DNA of 64,000 nt from Candidatus Gastranaerophilales bacterium (GCA_944325875.1 CALVBU010000005.1:62001-126000), one strand, 5' to 3'; positions 53,606 to 62,830 are shown, counted from the first letter of the stretch. Numbers and translations: made by a program. The notes: generated by a model not told the origin, from the letters alone.

Positions 53606-54155
53606 AGAACCAATCTATTAGTGGTCTTATTTCTCCACATTCGAGTTCGTATTTTTCTGCAAGATTACTCCGTAAGATTTTATCAATAGTAAGTTCTTTT
53701 TTTATAGGATTATCAAGATAAATTTCTTTTGTTTCAGGATTAAAGACTTTTGCATAATTCAAGCCTTGATTTGTACAATTGGGCAAATTTATTGTTCCGT
53801 CTGATTTTAAGTATGCAAGTCCAAAAGTTCTACATACAATTCCTCGTCTTTCATAAAGTGTACAGCTTTTGTTGACCAAGAATGGACATTGATATAAAAA
53901 TCGTTCTGATTTGGAATTTTGTTTTGCGATTTTTAAATCCGTTATATTTTTGCGAATTTCGGATTTAATATCTTTGGGTAAGTCGAGAAAACCATACATA
54001 AGATATTCCGCTTCAAGGCGAGAAAATGGATATTCACCTTTTTCACAGCAATCGGTGCAGCCCTGTTTACATTTAATATATTGTTCTTGTTCTAAAAAAT
54101 ATCCTCGAAGCTCTTTATCGAGTTCTTCGAGGAATTTTTCGTATCTTTTCAGCAT
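53604..54155 (-). CDS. YkgJ-type Cys-cluster protein
   Basis: A 183-residue protein of the YkgJ/UPF0153 family with two Cys groups: CKQGCTDCCEKGEYPFS near residue 25 and CPFLVNKSCTLYERRGIVCR near 90, predicted to bind zinc or iron-sulfur. Function in the family is not known. Its ATG overlaps the stop of the upstream glycosyltransferase gene (TAATG), giving translational coupling. Confidence 0.85.
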   Translation of the reverse strand: MLKRYEKFLEELDKELRGYFLEQEQYIKCKQGCTDCCEKGEYPFSRLEAEYLMYGFLDLPKDIKSEIRKNITDLKIAKQNSKSERFLYQCPFLVNKSCTLYERRGIVCRTFGLAYLKSDGTINLPNCTNQGLNYAKVFNPETKEIYLDNPIKKELTIDKILRSNLAEKYELECGEIRPLIDWF

Positions 54156-55828
54156 TATTTTCCTCTAATGAGTATGTATTTTCTTCCATCTATTACGGTT
54201 TTGTATTTTAAACCGTTGCCATATTTTGCTAGGTTTTTCTTTTTCATAGAAATTAGAGCATCATTTTGTTCTAATTCTTCTTCAAGATTGTCTCTTGTTA
54301 ATTCTTCAATATATTTTATGTGAGCTCCATAATAGTATAATAAAGAATATCTTCTTGTATCTCCAAAAGAGATTAATTGTTCTTTTTGCTCGTTTGCATA
54401 TTTTGCAAATTTCATCAAGTCATCTTGTCCAAATTTATAATCTATTAAAAAGAATTCTTTTGTACAAAATGCTGAAACTAATAATGTAAAGAGTACATAA
54501 GTGAAAAATACTCCCCAAGGTTTGTTTTTCATTGCGCAAAGAATGCTTGAAATTCCTGAAAATGCTACAAAGCCTATTGTCATCCATTTTGCAGGATAAA
54601 TATCCTGATATAGCCAATCTGGTAAGAATAAAGGACTGAATAATGCTCCTACAACTAAGAATAAGCATATTCCACCCCATATATATACAGATAAGTTTAT
54701 AGCTTTTTTGTGTTTTGCGTTATTAATATATTCAAGCCATCCGAACGCTATGATACAAGCAAGATGCACATAAATTGGTAAGATGTAAGTGATAAGTTTT
54801 GTGCTTGATGATGAGAAAAATAATAGAATAAATACCGCTGCAAGCCAGTTTAATGCAAGATATTTGTGTGCATCGTCTAAGTTATTAAAATTGAATTTAA
54901 TGTTTTTAAAAATTTCTAATTTAAAGTTTTTTGCTTTAGCAATTACAATCGCAACAGCTGAGAAAATCCATGGGATTAATCCCCAGAATATATTCACAAA
55001 ATAAAACCAAAACGGTTCTGAACGATTTATATCGTTTGATGTGAAAAATCTTGCAAGGTGATGTTTTACAATATATTCTTCATAAAAAGTCGGGTTATGA
55101 ATGTTTAGCATTAATAAATGCCAAGGTAGAACTATTAAGAAAAAGAATGCCAAACCAACAAGAATATATTTAGGTTTGAATGCACTTTTTAATTTGTCTG
55201 CAAGTAATAAGGCGAAAAACATTACACCAAAAGGTAATACAAATCCCGGAATACCTTTTGCCATTACTGCTAATCCTGAAAATATGTAAAATAGCCAAAT
55301 ACAGAATTTTTTATTTTCTTCTTTACAGAAAAATGTTAAAAATCCCAACATAATTGAAAATGCAACACAAGTTGATACCACAATATCAAGGATTGCGAAT
55401 TTTGCTAAAATAACGAATTCAAAAGATGTTGCTAAAATTAAAGAAGAAAGGATTCCGTAATTTCTTGAAACGATTTTTCTTCCCATAAAATATGTCAAGA
55501 AGCAAACTAAAGTTCCATAAAGTGAGACAGGAAATCTTGCTGTAAATTCGTTAATTTTTCCAAAGATTGCAAACGATATGCACTCACCCCAGAAAAATAA
55601 AGGTGGTTTTTCAAAGAAATAATCATCATTCAACATAAGTGTCATAAAATCTTTTGAATGAAACATATCTCTTGACATAGCTACATATCTTGTTTCATCA
55701 ACATCCATAAGTGGATAATTTCCTATGTTATGGAAAAATATAAAATAAAATAAAATGCACAATCCTAAAACGGTAAACCATTCAGGATGTTTTTTAATAA
55801 AATCTATTGTGCTGTTAATAACGTTCAT
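54155..55828 (-). CDS. ArnT-like GT-C glycosyltransferase (family 39-like)
   Basis: A 557-residue protein with about twelve transmembrane helices. The first periplasmic loop has MDVDETRYVAMSRDM, with the catalytic acidic pair DxDE, and FFEKPPLFFWGECISFAIFG, matching ArnT/PMT_2 lipid-linked sugar transferases that modify lipid A or other envelope components. The C-terminal ~110 residues are soluble. GGGAGAG upstream can serve as ribosome-binding site but lies in an inverted repeat (55834-55864). Coupled to the Cys-cluster gene downstream. Confidence 0.88.
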   Translation of the reverse strand: MNVINSTIDFIKKHPEWFTVLGLCILFYFIFFHNIGNYPLMDVDETRYVAMSRDMFHSKDFMTLMLNDDYFFEKPPLFFWGECISFAIFGKINEFTARFPVSLYGTLVCFLTYFMGRKIVSRNYGILSSLILATSFEFVILAKFAILDIVVSTCVAFSIMLGFLTFFCKEENKKFCIWLFYIFSGLAVMAKGIPGFVLPFGVMFFALLLADKLKSAFKPKYILVGLAFFFLIVLPWHLLMLNIHNPTFYEEYIVKHHLARFFTSNDINRSEPFWFYFVNIFWGLIPWIFSAVAIVIAKAKNFKLEIFKNIKFNFNNLDDAHKYLALNWLAAVFILLFFSSSSTKLITYILPIYVHLACIIAFGWLEYINNAKHKKAINLSVYIWGGICLFLVVGALFSPLFLPDWLYQDIYPAKWMTIGFVAFSGISSILCAMKNKPWGVFFTYVLFTLLVSAFCTKEFFLIDYKFGQDDLMKFAKYANEQKEQLISFGDTRRYSLLYYYGAHIKYIEELTRDNLEEELEQNDALISMKKKNLAKYGNGLKYKTVIDGRKYILIRGK

Positions 55829-55833
55829 TTAAA

Positions 55834-55864
55834 TACTCTCCCTAATCAGTCACCAAGGAGAGTA
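55834..55864. promoter_or_regulatory. Inverted repeat at the GT-C promoter
   Basis: TACTCTCC (55834-55841) and GGAGAGTA (55857-55864) are exact complements around 15 bases. On the minus strand one arm overlaps the TATACT -10 and the other contains the ribosome-binding site, so it could be an operator or a translation-controlling hairpin. Confidence 0.5.
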
Positions 55865-55944
55865 TATCATAAACATTTTTAAAACAAAAATATAATCCTA
55901 TTTATATACCCTTGTGGCTATATGAATAACGCGTTGGTTTAAAA

Positions 55945-57330
55945 CTAAAAAGCATCTGTTTTGATAGGATTTTTGAATTTTGTAATATTGCCTTGGAAAA
56001 GAAGTTTTACAGTTGCAAGACCACCGTTTCTGTGTTTTGCAACAATAATTTCAGATTCTCCTTTCGCTGCAGCTTTTATAGCTTCTTCATCTTCGCCTTC
56101 TTCAGTTTTTCTATAATATTCATCACGATAAATGAACATAACGATGTCGGCGTCTTGTTCGATAGATCCTGATTCACGAAGGTCTGAAAGCATTGGACGT
56201 TTGTCGGTTCTGCTTTCAACCGCACGTGATAGCTGTGAAAGTGCAATTACCGGAACATCAAGTTCTTTTGCAAGGATTTTCAAACCTCTTGATATTGCCG
56301 AAATCTGCTGCATACGGTCTTCTCTTCCGCTGCCTTCCATCAATTGAAGATAGTCGATTAAGATTAGTCCAAGATCTTTTTCTTCCATTTTTAGACGACG
56401 GCATTTTGCACGAATATCGGTAATGGTACATCCGCTTGTATCATCAATATATACAGGTGCTTGTGCAAACGAATTCATTGCGTCAGCTAATTTTTCCCAG
56501 TCTTTACTTTGCATATTCCCGGTTTTAATTCTTTGTGAATCAATTTCCGCTTCGGAACACAACATACGTTGAACAAGCTGATCCTTCGACATTTCAAGTG
56601 AGAATATTGCAACAGGAACTTTTGCTCTTATTGCAACATTTTGCGCAATGTTTAGAGCGAATGCCGTTTTTCCCATTGCAGGACGTGCTGCCAGAATGAT
56701 TAAGTCAGATCTCTGTAATCCGTTTAATACAACGTCTAAATCAAAAAATCCTGTAGGAACTCCTAAAAGTTCATCTTTATGATTATATCTGTATTCGATT
56801 TTTTCATATGTATTAAGAACCAAATCTTTTACGTGGACAAGATCACTTGTCGATTTTCTTGATGCAATATCAAAAATTAATTTTTCTGCATTATCAAGTG
56901 ATTCATCTATCGGATTCATATCGTATCCGAAGGTTACAATTTCTGATCCTGCATTAATTAAAGCTCTTTTAATAGATTTTTCTTGAATAATTTTTGCGTA
57001 ATATTCAACGTTTGATGTGGTAATTGCGTTGAAACTTAAATCATTAATAAATGAACGTCCGCCAACTGCTTCAAGTTTGGAATTATAGCTTAAAACATCT
57101 GATACTGAGATAATATCGATTTTTTCGTTTTGATTGAAAAGTTCAAGCATTGCCTCATAGATGTATCTGTGGGCAGGTTTGTAAAAACTTTCAGGTTTTA
57201 AAGATTCAACGACTTTTGTGATAACTCGAGGGTTTACAAGGATAGCTCCTAAAACCGCTTCTTCTGCTTCTATATTTTGAGGTAATAAGTTTAAATCTTG
57301 ATTATTCTTTTTTTCTTTAACAGGTGGCAT
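55945..57330 (-). CDS. dnaB: Replicative DNA helicase DnaB
   Basis: Hexameric fork helicase, 461 residues, with no intein. The N-terminal domain begins LPQNIEAEEAVLGAILVNP, and the RecA-like domain has the P-loop ILAARPAMGKTAFALN, SLEMSKDQLVQRML, the Walker B ILIDYLQLM, and ALSQLSRAVE and DLRESGSIEQDADIVMFI. AAGGAG precedes the ATG. It works with the dnaG primase at 33285. Confidence 0.97.
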   Translation of the reverse strand: MPPVKEKKNNQDLNLLPQNIEAEEAVLGAILVNPRVITKVVESLKPESFYKPAHRYIYEAMLELFNQNEKIDIISVSDVLSYNSKLEAVGGRSFINDLSFNAITTSNVEYYAKIIQEKSIKRALINAGSEIVTFGYDMNPIDESLDNAEKLIFDIASRKSTSDLVHVKDLVLNTYEKIEYRYNHKDELLGVPTGFFDLDVVLNGLQRSDLIILAARPAMGKTAFALNIAQNVAIRAKVPVAIFSLEMSKDQLVQRMLCSEAEIDSQRIKTGNMQSKDWEKLADAMNSFAQAPVYIDDTSGCTITDIRAKCRRLKMEEKDLGLILIDYLQLMEGSGREDRMQQISAISRGLKILAKELDVPVIALSQLSRAVESRTDKRPMLSDLRESGSIEQDADIVMFIYRDEYYRKTEEGEDEEAIKAAAKGESEIIVAKHRNGGLATVKLLFQGNITKFKNPIKTDAF

Positions 57331-57513
57331 GACATACTCCTTAACTTGTTATTTATTATGATATAACATCAAGAGTTAAATATTCCATGTCGCTTTATAT
57401 ATTTTTACAAGTTTTTCTTTAATATTTATTAATAAATTGGTAATCCTATATCAATTTTTAATGATATCTATATTTAATATATACAAGGGAAATAAATTTA
57501 CGGGGATTTTGAT

Positions 57514-58194
57514 ATGGGTGATTGGTTAAAAAATGTTTTACCTCAACAAAAGGATTATGTTGCAAAACAAGATAATATTTATATTTCTAAACCTAAAATG
57601 GTTCCGGATAATTTTAAGAAAGGTAATGGCTTGTTAAAATTAAAGGAACATTTTGCTGAAATCAAGAGTATGATTTTTCAAAAAGATATTCATGCTGTAA
57701 AAGATATTATGATAAAAGATAAGGATGCTGTAAAAAATCTTGAAAATGTCGATAAAGATAAATTGGCTGAAATGATTGTGGAAGCTGCTTATGATGCAAA
57801 AGTTGATCCTGTAATTATTGCTCATATAGCTTCAAAAGAATCACATTTTGATCAATCTGCTGATAAAAAATCAGGAAAAGGATTAATGCAAATTACTCCG
57901 ATATCTGTAGAAGATATGTACCAACATCCTGACAAATACGAACCTGAGTTATTGCCAATTTTGAAAAAATATAAAACTCATGAAAAACTTTTTGAAGCAG
58001 CAAAAAAAGATCCTGAACTTAATTTAAAACTTGGTGCTTATATTTTTAAATTTAAATTAAATAAAGCTCATGGAAATGTTAGAAGAGCTCTTGAATTATA
58101 CAAGGGCTGTGGTGGAAAATATGCTTACGCTGAAAGTTTAATGCAAAAAATAAATGAGACAAAAAGACATATAGGCTTGGATTATGCTGCCTAA
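57514..58194 (+). CDS. SLT-type lytic transglycosylase-like protein
   Basis: A 226-residue protein whose residues 90-215 form a lysozyme-like SLT domain: AKVDPVIIAHIASKESHFD with catalytic Glu109, GKGLMQITPISVEDMY, and ALELYKGCGGKYAYAES. Such enzymes cleave peptidoglycan glycan strands. The first 85 residues are a basic, mostly helical extension without a Sec signal, so export or an internal role is unclear. GGGGAT precedes the ATG. It ends against the convergent porin gene. Confidence 0.85.
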   Translation: MGDWLKNVLPQQKDYVAKQDNIYISKPKMVPDNFKKGNGLLKLKEHFAEIKSMIFQKDIHAVKDIMIKDKDAVKNLENVDKDKLAEMIVEAAYDAKVDPVIIAHIASKESHFDQSADKKSGKGLMQITPISVEDMYQHPDKYEPELLPILKKYKTHEKLFEAAKKDPELNLKLGAYIFKFKLNKAHGNVRRALELYKGCGGKYAYAESLMQKINETKRHIGLDYAA

Positions 58195-59529
58195 TTATAA
58201 AAGCATTTGGGTTGCAAAAATTATTCTATGACTGTCAGGTGTTGCGTCATTTTGACAGTAGACATAATTGAGAATTAATCTGAGAGCCTGTCCTTTTATA
58301 AAATAATTTATACCAGCTGTATATTCTTTGCGGTTATTATTTCCAATATCAGTATTAGGATCAAAAAAGTCATAACGTGCGATAAGTTGAACTTGTGGAA
58401 CAATTTTGTATCCGATTGTATAATTAAAACCATAGGCTTCATCTGTGCTTACATGAAAACCGTTATATCCGTCAGCTATTGCGTATTCAAAGTTAGTCCA
58501 TAGTTTTTTGTATTTGTAACCTGCATAAAAACTTCCTACGGCATAATCGGTTTTGTTATGTCCGGCATTAAGACCGCCACCGATAATAAGTTGTCCGTAT
58601 TTACCGTTAGTTTTTCCTAAAGGTTTTAAGTCTACCCAGCCTGTAAATTCTGTGCCCGGAAACCAGCTTCGGAAAAATCTGTCAGAGCTGTTTAAGGCAA
58701 AGTTGTAATCTACCAAAGGATAACTTCCAACCAAACGGACTCCCAATGCTCTTGTGTTACCAAAAGTTCTTGCAATTTGGGATCGTGTGACGAATGGTAA
58801 AATATAAGAACTGGAACCTCCTTCTTTACCGATTTGGTTTCTTGAATAACCGACTACTATTTTATGGTGCGGAATAGAGCTATTAACAATATAGGCATCT
58901 CCGACGAAGTTTTGGAAGTAATTTAATTCACTATTAGGACGAGGTTTTACCATAATTTTAAAGTCTGTTTTGGTATGTCGGAAATTTCCCATCACACCTA
59001 CTTCTTCAAAACCGTAGTCGTAACCAAAATCGTTATCGGCAGATTGCCAGTCGGTAAATAATCTTCCCTGATATGCTCCGAAAAATTGCATTTTGCCGAT
59101 AGGGCCTTTTTCCGGTCTTACAGTGAGTTCTTCTCTAAGCAAATAAGTTGGGACATCTGTACGGGTTATTTTTTGATGAATAATTTTCCCCAGTAATGTG
59201 TCTTCATCAATTACATTATCTTTGTTCTTGTCGAAAATGCTATCTAAGTCAAAATTTCCATTGTTAAATAGCGGAGTTGTTTGTTTGTACATATCCGCAT
59301 TATTTTCAGGAAGATCATCTTCAATTGCTTCTAAATCAATATCTTTATCAGGTTCATTATGGACAACCGGATTTCTGGGGGCATTTGCATCAAGTTCAAG
59401 ATGTATAACTTCTTTTTGTTGTTGATTTTGTGGCTTTTGATGTTTCTTCCTGCCAAATTCAGCTGCATTTGTGGGCTGAGCAACTGACAAAATAAGTGTT
59501 ATTATCAATATTTTGAAAAAGCAGTTCAC
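58195..59529 (-). CDS. Outer-membrane beta-barrel protein (porin-like)
   Basis: A 444-residue exported protein. A Sec signal (FFKILIITLILSVAQPTNA) is cleaved near 22. A 100-residue disordered region follows that includes an EF-hand-like loop FDKNKDNVIDEDT (position 12 is Thr, so weak). Residues about 140-444 alternate polar/hydrophobic strands with aromatic girdles (YDYGFEEVGVMGNF, YGQLIIGGGLNAGH, QLIARYDFFDPNTD, YTAGINYFIKGQ), like phosphate-selective (OprO/P) porins. It shows that the cell has an outer membrane. The start is GTG with a TATAAT eight bases upstream and no ribosome-binding site. Confidence 0.85.
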   Translation of the reverse strand: MNCFFKILIITLILSVAQPTNAAEFGRKKHQKPQNQQQKEVIHLELDANAPRNPVVHNEPDKDIDLEAIEDDLPENNADMYKQTTPLFNNGNFDLDSIFDKNKDNVIDEDTLLGKIIHQKITRTDVPTYLLREELTVRPEKGPIGKMQFFGAYQGRLFTDWQSADNDFGYDYGFEEVGVMGNFRHTKTDFKIMVKPRPNSELNYFQNFVGDAYIVNSSIPHHKIVVGYSRNQIGKEGGSSSYILPFVTRSQIARTFGNTRALGVRLVGSYPLVDYNFALNSSDRFFRSWFPGTEFTGWVDLKPLGKTNGKYGQLIIGGGLNAGHNKTDYAVGSFYAGYKYKKLWTNFEYAIADGYNGFHVSTDEAYGFNYTIGYKIVPQVQLIARYDFFDPNTDIGNNNRKEYTAGINYFIKGQALRLILNYVYCQNDATPDSHRIIFATQMLL

Positions 59530-59578
59530 AAATATTAATTATATCACAAAAAACTTGCAATTCATGATTTTTTTATAG

Positions 59579-59584
59579 TATATT
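59579..59584 (+). promoter_or_regulatory. -10 box of decarboxylase gene (leaderless)
   Basis: TATATT followed by CTAATT and the ATG at 59591, a six-base gap without a ribosome-binding site. Confidence 0.6.
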
Positions 59585-59590
59585 CTAATT

Positions 59591-61015
59591 ATGACAAATG
59601 TAACAAAAAATAAAAAAGCAACAAAAGTTCAAGCCCCTATTGTAGAAGCCCTAAAAAAAGCATATGAAAACCCCACTTATCAGTTTCATATCCCAGGTCA
59701 TACAAAAGGAAACGGTTCTTTGCCTGAATTTAAAAAATTGATAGGCAGAAAAGCTCTATGTGTTGATACTACAGATGAATTCGATAATTTAGGAACTCTT
59801 CATCCTGCAACCGGTCCTATAAAAGAAGCTCAAGAATTAGCTGCAAAAGCTTTTGGTGCTAAAAAAACGTTTTTCTTGCTTAACGGTTCTACTGCAGGAA
59901 ACCTTGCTCTTGCTATGGGACTTACAAAAAAAGGTCAAAAAATTATTACTAATAGAAATTGCCACCGCTCAGTTCTTACCGGTATGATCATTTCCGGAGC
60001 TGAACCTCTATGGCTTATCCCTAACCGTTTTGAAGAATGGGGAATTTGGGGTAATATTAGCCCTGAAAGTGTTGAGGAAATGCTTAAAACCCATGATGAT
60101 GTGGCAATGGTATGGATTACAAATCCAACTTATGAAGGTGTTGTGTCTGATGTTAAATCAATTTCTGCTGTATGTAAACGTTACGGTGTTCCTTTGATTG
60201 TTGATGAAGCACACGCTTGTTTGTGGAATTTTAGCAAACATCTTCCTACTCCAGCTTTGCAGTTGGGTGCTGATGCTGTTGTGCATTCGCTTCATAAAAC
60301 CGGTGGTAGTATGAGCCAAAGTTCGATGCTTCATATTGCCGAAAATTCTTTAATTGATGTTGATGCTGTTGAAAAAGCTCTTAAACTTTTACATACAACA
60401 AGTCCGTCTTTAATGTTGCTTGCAAGTCTTGACGCAGCTCGTGCTAATTTGGATAGCGCAAGAGGAAGAAAACAATTAGAACGCGCTATTTCTAACGCAA
60501 AATATTTGCGTCGTGAAATTGAACAGATGGAACATATCCACGATTTGAAACCTGATTTTGGATATTTGACTGATGTTACAAAAGTATTTATTAGGGCTGA
60601 CGGATTATCCGGTAAACGTCTTGAGTCTATTCTTGAAATTGATTTCAATATAGAAGTTGAAAGTGCTTCTGATGCAGGATTGCTTTTACTTTCCAATATT
60701 GGTAATACTAAGGCCGATATGGAATATTTGGTTAAATGTCTGAAACAGATTGATAAAACTCATTATTCAGATATTTGTTATTTGGAAAAGAAAAAGCATA
60801 TGCCAATGCTTACTCCTGTAATTAAGAGAAGCCTTCGTGAAGCTTATTATTCGCCAAAAGAAACTATTCCAAAAGATCTTGCTGTTGGTAGAATTTCTGC
60901 AGAAGTTATTGCAGAATGCCCTCCAGGAATTGCAATTCTTTTGCCTGGTGAGTTGATTACTGAAGCTCATTTACCTTATTTAACAGATTATGATTTTATT
61001 GAAGTCTTGAAATAA
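59591..61015 (+). CDS. Orn/Lys/Arg decarboxylase (PLP-dependent)
   Basis: A 474-residue fold-type I PLP enzyme of the Orn/Lys/Arg decarboxylase group, probably arginine or lysine decarboxylase feeding polyamine synthesis. Motifs: FHIPGHTKGNGSLPEF at the start, FLLNGSTAGNLALAMG, VDEAHACLWNF with the Asp contacting PLP, and VVHSLHKTGGSMSQSS holding the Schiff-base Lys. It is the short form without the N-terminal receiver-like wing of the E. coli biodegradative enzymes. No other polyamine gene is adjacent, so the substrate is not decided. Confidence 0.9.
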   Translation: MTNVTKNKKATKVQAPIVEALKKAYENPTYQFHIPGHTKGNGSLPEFKKLIGRKALCVDTTDEFDNLGTLHPATGPIKEAQELAAKAFGAKKTFFLLNGSTAGNLALAMGLTKKGQKIITNRNCHRSVLTGMIISGAEPLWLIPNRFEEWGIWGNISPESVEEMLKTHDDVAMVWITNPTYEGVVSDVKSISAVCKRYGVPLIVDEAHACLWNFSKHLPTPALQLGADAVVHSLHKTGGSMSQSSMLHIAENSLIDVDAVEKALKLLHTTSPSLMLLASLDAARANLDSARGRKQLERAISNAKYLRREIEQMEHIHDLKPDFGYLTDVTKVFIRADGLSGKRLESILEIDFNIEVESASDAGLLLLSNIGNTKADMEYLVKCLKQIDKTHYSDICYLEKKKHMPMLTPVIKRSLREAYYSPKETIPKDLAVGRISAEVIAECPPGIAILLPGELITEAHLPYLTDYDFIEVLK

Positions 61016-61021
61016 CTATCT

Positions 61022-61492
61022 TTATCTCTTATATTCAGCGTCTGATAAAGATATTAGTATATTTCTTACTTTTAATAAGGTTTTGGTAAATGATACGAGT
61101 TCTGCTTCAGTTAAAAATTTTGCCAAAATACCAACCATTTTGTCATTTTTAGGCGCGATGTCTTGATATACTCTATTGCCATCTTTTGTTAATTCAAAGT
61201 GGTTCACCTGAATTTCCATACCGTTGTTTTTAATTTCTTTTATTAGTTTCTTCTTTTGCAGTTTGGAGAGAATTTTTTCAACAGAATTTTTATCTTTGAC
61301 TAAAGTTTTTGCAAGAGTGCTCTTGTCAATATGCGGATAGCATATTATTGTATCAAGCACAATATACTCATCTAAAGTAATACGGTTTTTGACTTCTTGG
61401 TTGAAGTAGCTCTCTGTTAATGCGTTGAAAATTTTAGCTGTAATTTCAAGCTGAAATGTCAAACTATTGACAAAACGTACAGTTCTTTCCAT
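61022..61492 (-). CDS. MarR-family regulator 1
   Basis: About 156 residues from the ATG at 61492 (GAGG six bases upstream; an ATG four codons earlier has none). MarR winged helix: LDEYIVLDTIICYPHIDKS, recognition helix TLVKDKNSVEKILSKLQKKK and wing VNHFELTKDGNRVYQD. It follows a second MarR gene by about 85 bases and is probably in the same transcript. The preceding intergenic stretch contains AAATTTCTACC, half of the palindrome at 62112. Ligand unknown. Confidence 0.88.
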   Translation of the reverse strand: MERTVRFVNSLTFQLEITAKIFNALTESYFNQEVKNRITLDEYIVLDTIICYPHIDKSTLAKTLVKDKNSVEKILSKLQKKKLIKEIKNNGMEIQVNHFELTKDGNRVYQDIAPKNDKMVGILAKFLTEAELVSFTKTLLKVRNILISLSDAEYKR

Positions 61493-61577
61493 AGGTAACC
61501 TCATTTCTCGTGTTTATAAGTGTGTATAAATTTCTACCTATTGAATTTAATACTATTTTTTCAAAAGTCAACAAAAT

Positions 61578-62054
61578 CTAAAAAATAATTTTACTGTTTT
61601 CTAAAATTTTATTTTTTAATTTATCAAGAAGCTGTATAAAATTTTCCATTTCTTCTTCGGAAAATTCAGCTAAAACTTTGTTGCCAAGTTGTCTAAAAGC
61701 TTCATTTGTTTCTTCATAAACCGCCATACCCTTTTTAGTTAAAGCAGTTCTTTTGACCATCATATTATTATGAGTTGTTATAGTTCTTGTGATAAAACCT
61801 TTTTGTTCTAATTCACTAAGAATTTTGCCAATATGAGCTTTTCCTTTGTAGACAAGTTTTGAAAGGTCACTTTGTGACAAGTCCGGATTTGATAATATGT
61901 GACTTAATATCTGAAATTCATCCAGTTCCAAGATACTTTTCACATAATTTTTATAATAGTTTCTCGCCATCAATTCTGAGATGCGAGCCGTTTCTGCCAG
62001 TTTATAAGGGAGTGCTTCGATAAACGGAACATCCTTAGTTCTGTCAATATTCAT
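61578..62054 (-). CDS. MarR-family regulator 2
   Basis: About 158 residues from the ATG at 62054 (AAAGGTGAT upstream; a TTG six codons earlier is an alternative). MarR domain with LDEFQILSHILSNPDLSQS, recognition helix LVYKGKAHIGKILSELEQKG, wing MMVKRTALTKKG and a dimerisation helix FSEEEMENFIQLLDKL. It is a diverged paralogue of regulator 1. A minus-strand promoter TTGTCA-17-TAAGAT lies just upstream, next to a perfect palindrome. Confidence 0.9.
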   Translation of the reverse strand: MNIDRTKDVPFIEALPYKLAETARISELMARNYYKNYVKSILELDEFQILSHILSNPDLSQSDLSKLVYKGKAHIGKILSELEQKGFITRTITTHNNMMVKRTALTKKGMAVYEETNEAFRQLGNKVLAEFSEEEMENFIQLLDKLKNKILENSKIIF

Positions 62055-62111
62055 AAAATCATCACCTTTCAAACATTAATCTTAGCATTCAGTCAGCCTT
62101 TTGACAATATT

Positions 62112-62127
62112 GGTAGAAATTTCTACC
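62112..62127. promoter_or_regulatory. Palindromic MarR operator candidate
   Basis: GGTAGAAATTTCTACC is a perfect 16-bp palindrome located four bases upstream of the -35 of the marR pair. The half sequence AAATTTCTACC recurs at about 61529-61541 before the second marR gene. Confidence 0.75.
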
Positions 62128-62247
62128 TGTAAATTTTTCTTTACATTGGTATAAAAATCCTTAAGTTTTTTATAAAAAAATCCGATAGCTTGTTTGTACT
62201 TAGTTTTTAAGAGAGAGAAAAAACTAGCAAAAAGAAAGGACGGATGT

Positions 62248-62763
62248 ATGACAACATCAATTACGGCAGTTAATGCCGGAAGTTCTGCAGCAAGTGAAGC
62301 TGTAACAAAAAAATCCTCGTTAAGCAGTGAAACAAAAGCAAAGCTTGAATCATTAGGGATTACGGCAACAGATGGAATGACAGAATCTGAAGCGCAAGCA
62401 AAAATTGCAGAGGCTGAAGCTCGCCAAAATTCTCAGAATCAGAATGGAAATGGTCAAGAGCAAGGGAATTCTTCAGAAGCAGAGATTATGGCTGATGTAA
62501 AATCTTTAGCTTCAAAAGTAGGAGTTTCCGTCGCAAGTGATGCTGATGTAAGTGAAATTCTTGATGATATCAGTTCAGAATTAGAAGTAATGCTAGAGGA
62601 AGCAGAAAATAATCCTTCAATACTTGCACAGTTATCTGAATACTTATCAGAGTTAACAAATTTGGATGATCAGTACCAAAGTATTCAAAATTCTCAGGCA
62701 AGTATGTATTCTGCAATGAATATGATTTCAACTAATAACAAAATAGCATTAGGCTTGAATTAA
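62248..62763 (+). CDS. Ser/Ala/Gln-rich small protein
   Basis: A 171-residue protein from the ATG at 62248 (AAAGGACGG upstream). N-terminal 75 residues are Ala/Ser/Glu/Gln-rich (TTSITAVNAGSSAASEAV, and a NSQNQNGNGQEQGNSS tract), followed by acidic helices (SELEVMLEEAENNPSIL, YLSELTNLDDQYQ) and an Asn/Met-rich tail. No Sec signal and no known family. The low-complexity Thr/Ala start resembles that of paralogue B at 46552 (MEITSATTSAKANYV). Confidence 0.65.
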   Translation: MTTSITAVNAGSSAASEAVTKKSSLSSETKAKLESLGITATDGMTESEAQAKIAEAEARQNSQNQNGNGQEQGNSSEAEIMADVKSLASKVGVSVASDADVSEILDDISSELEVMLEEAENNPSILAQLSEYLSELTNLDDQYQSIQNSQASMYSAMNMISTNNKIALGLN

Positions 62764-62795
62764 ACTCACTTAAACTACATTGCTTGAAGTTTAGT

Positions 62796-62830
62796 ACACT
62801 CTTAAAAATATTTAGGAGTGTATTTTTTTA
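62796..62830 (+). terminator. Rho-independent terminator
   Basis: TACACTCTTAAA pairs with TTTAGGAGTGTA (one mismatch) and continues in T residues, ahead of the tRNA-Glu gene. Confidence 0.82.
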
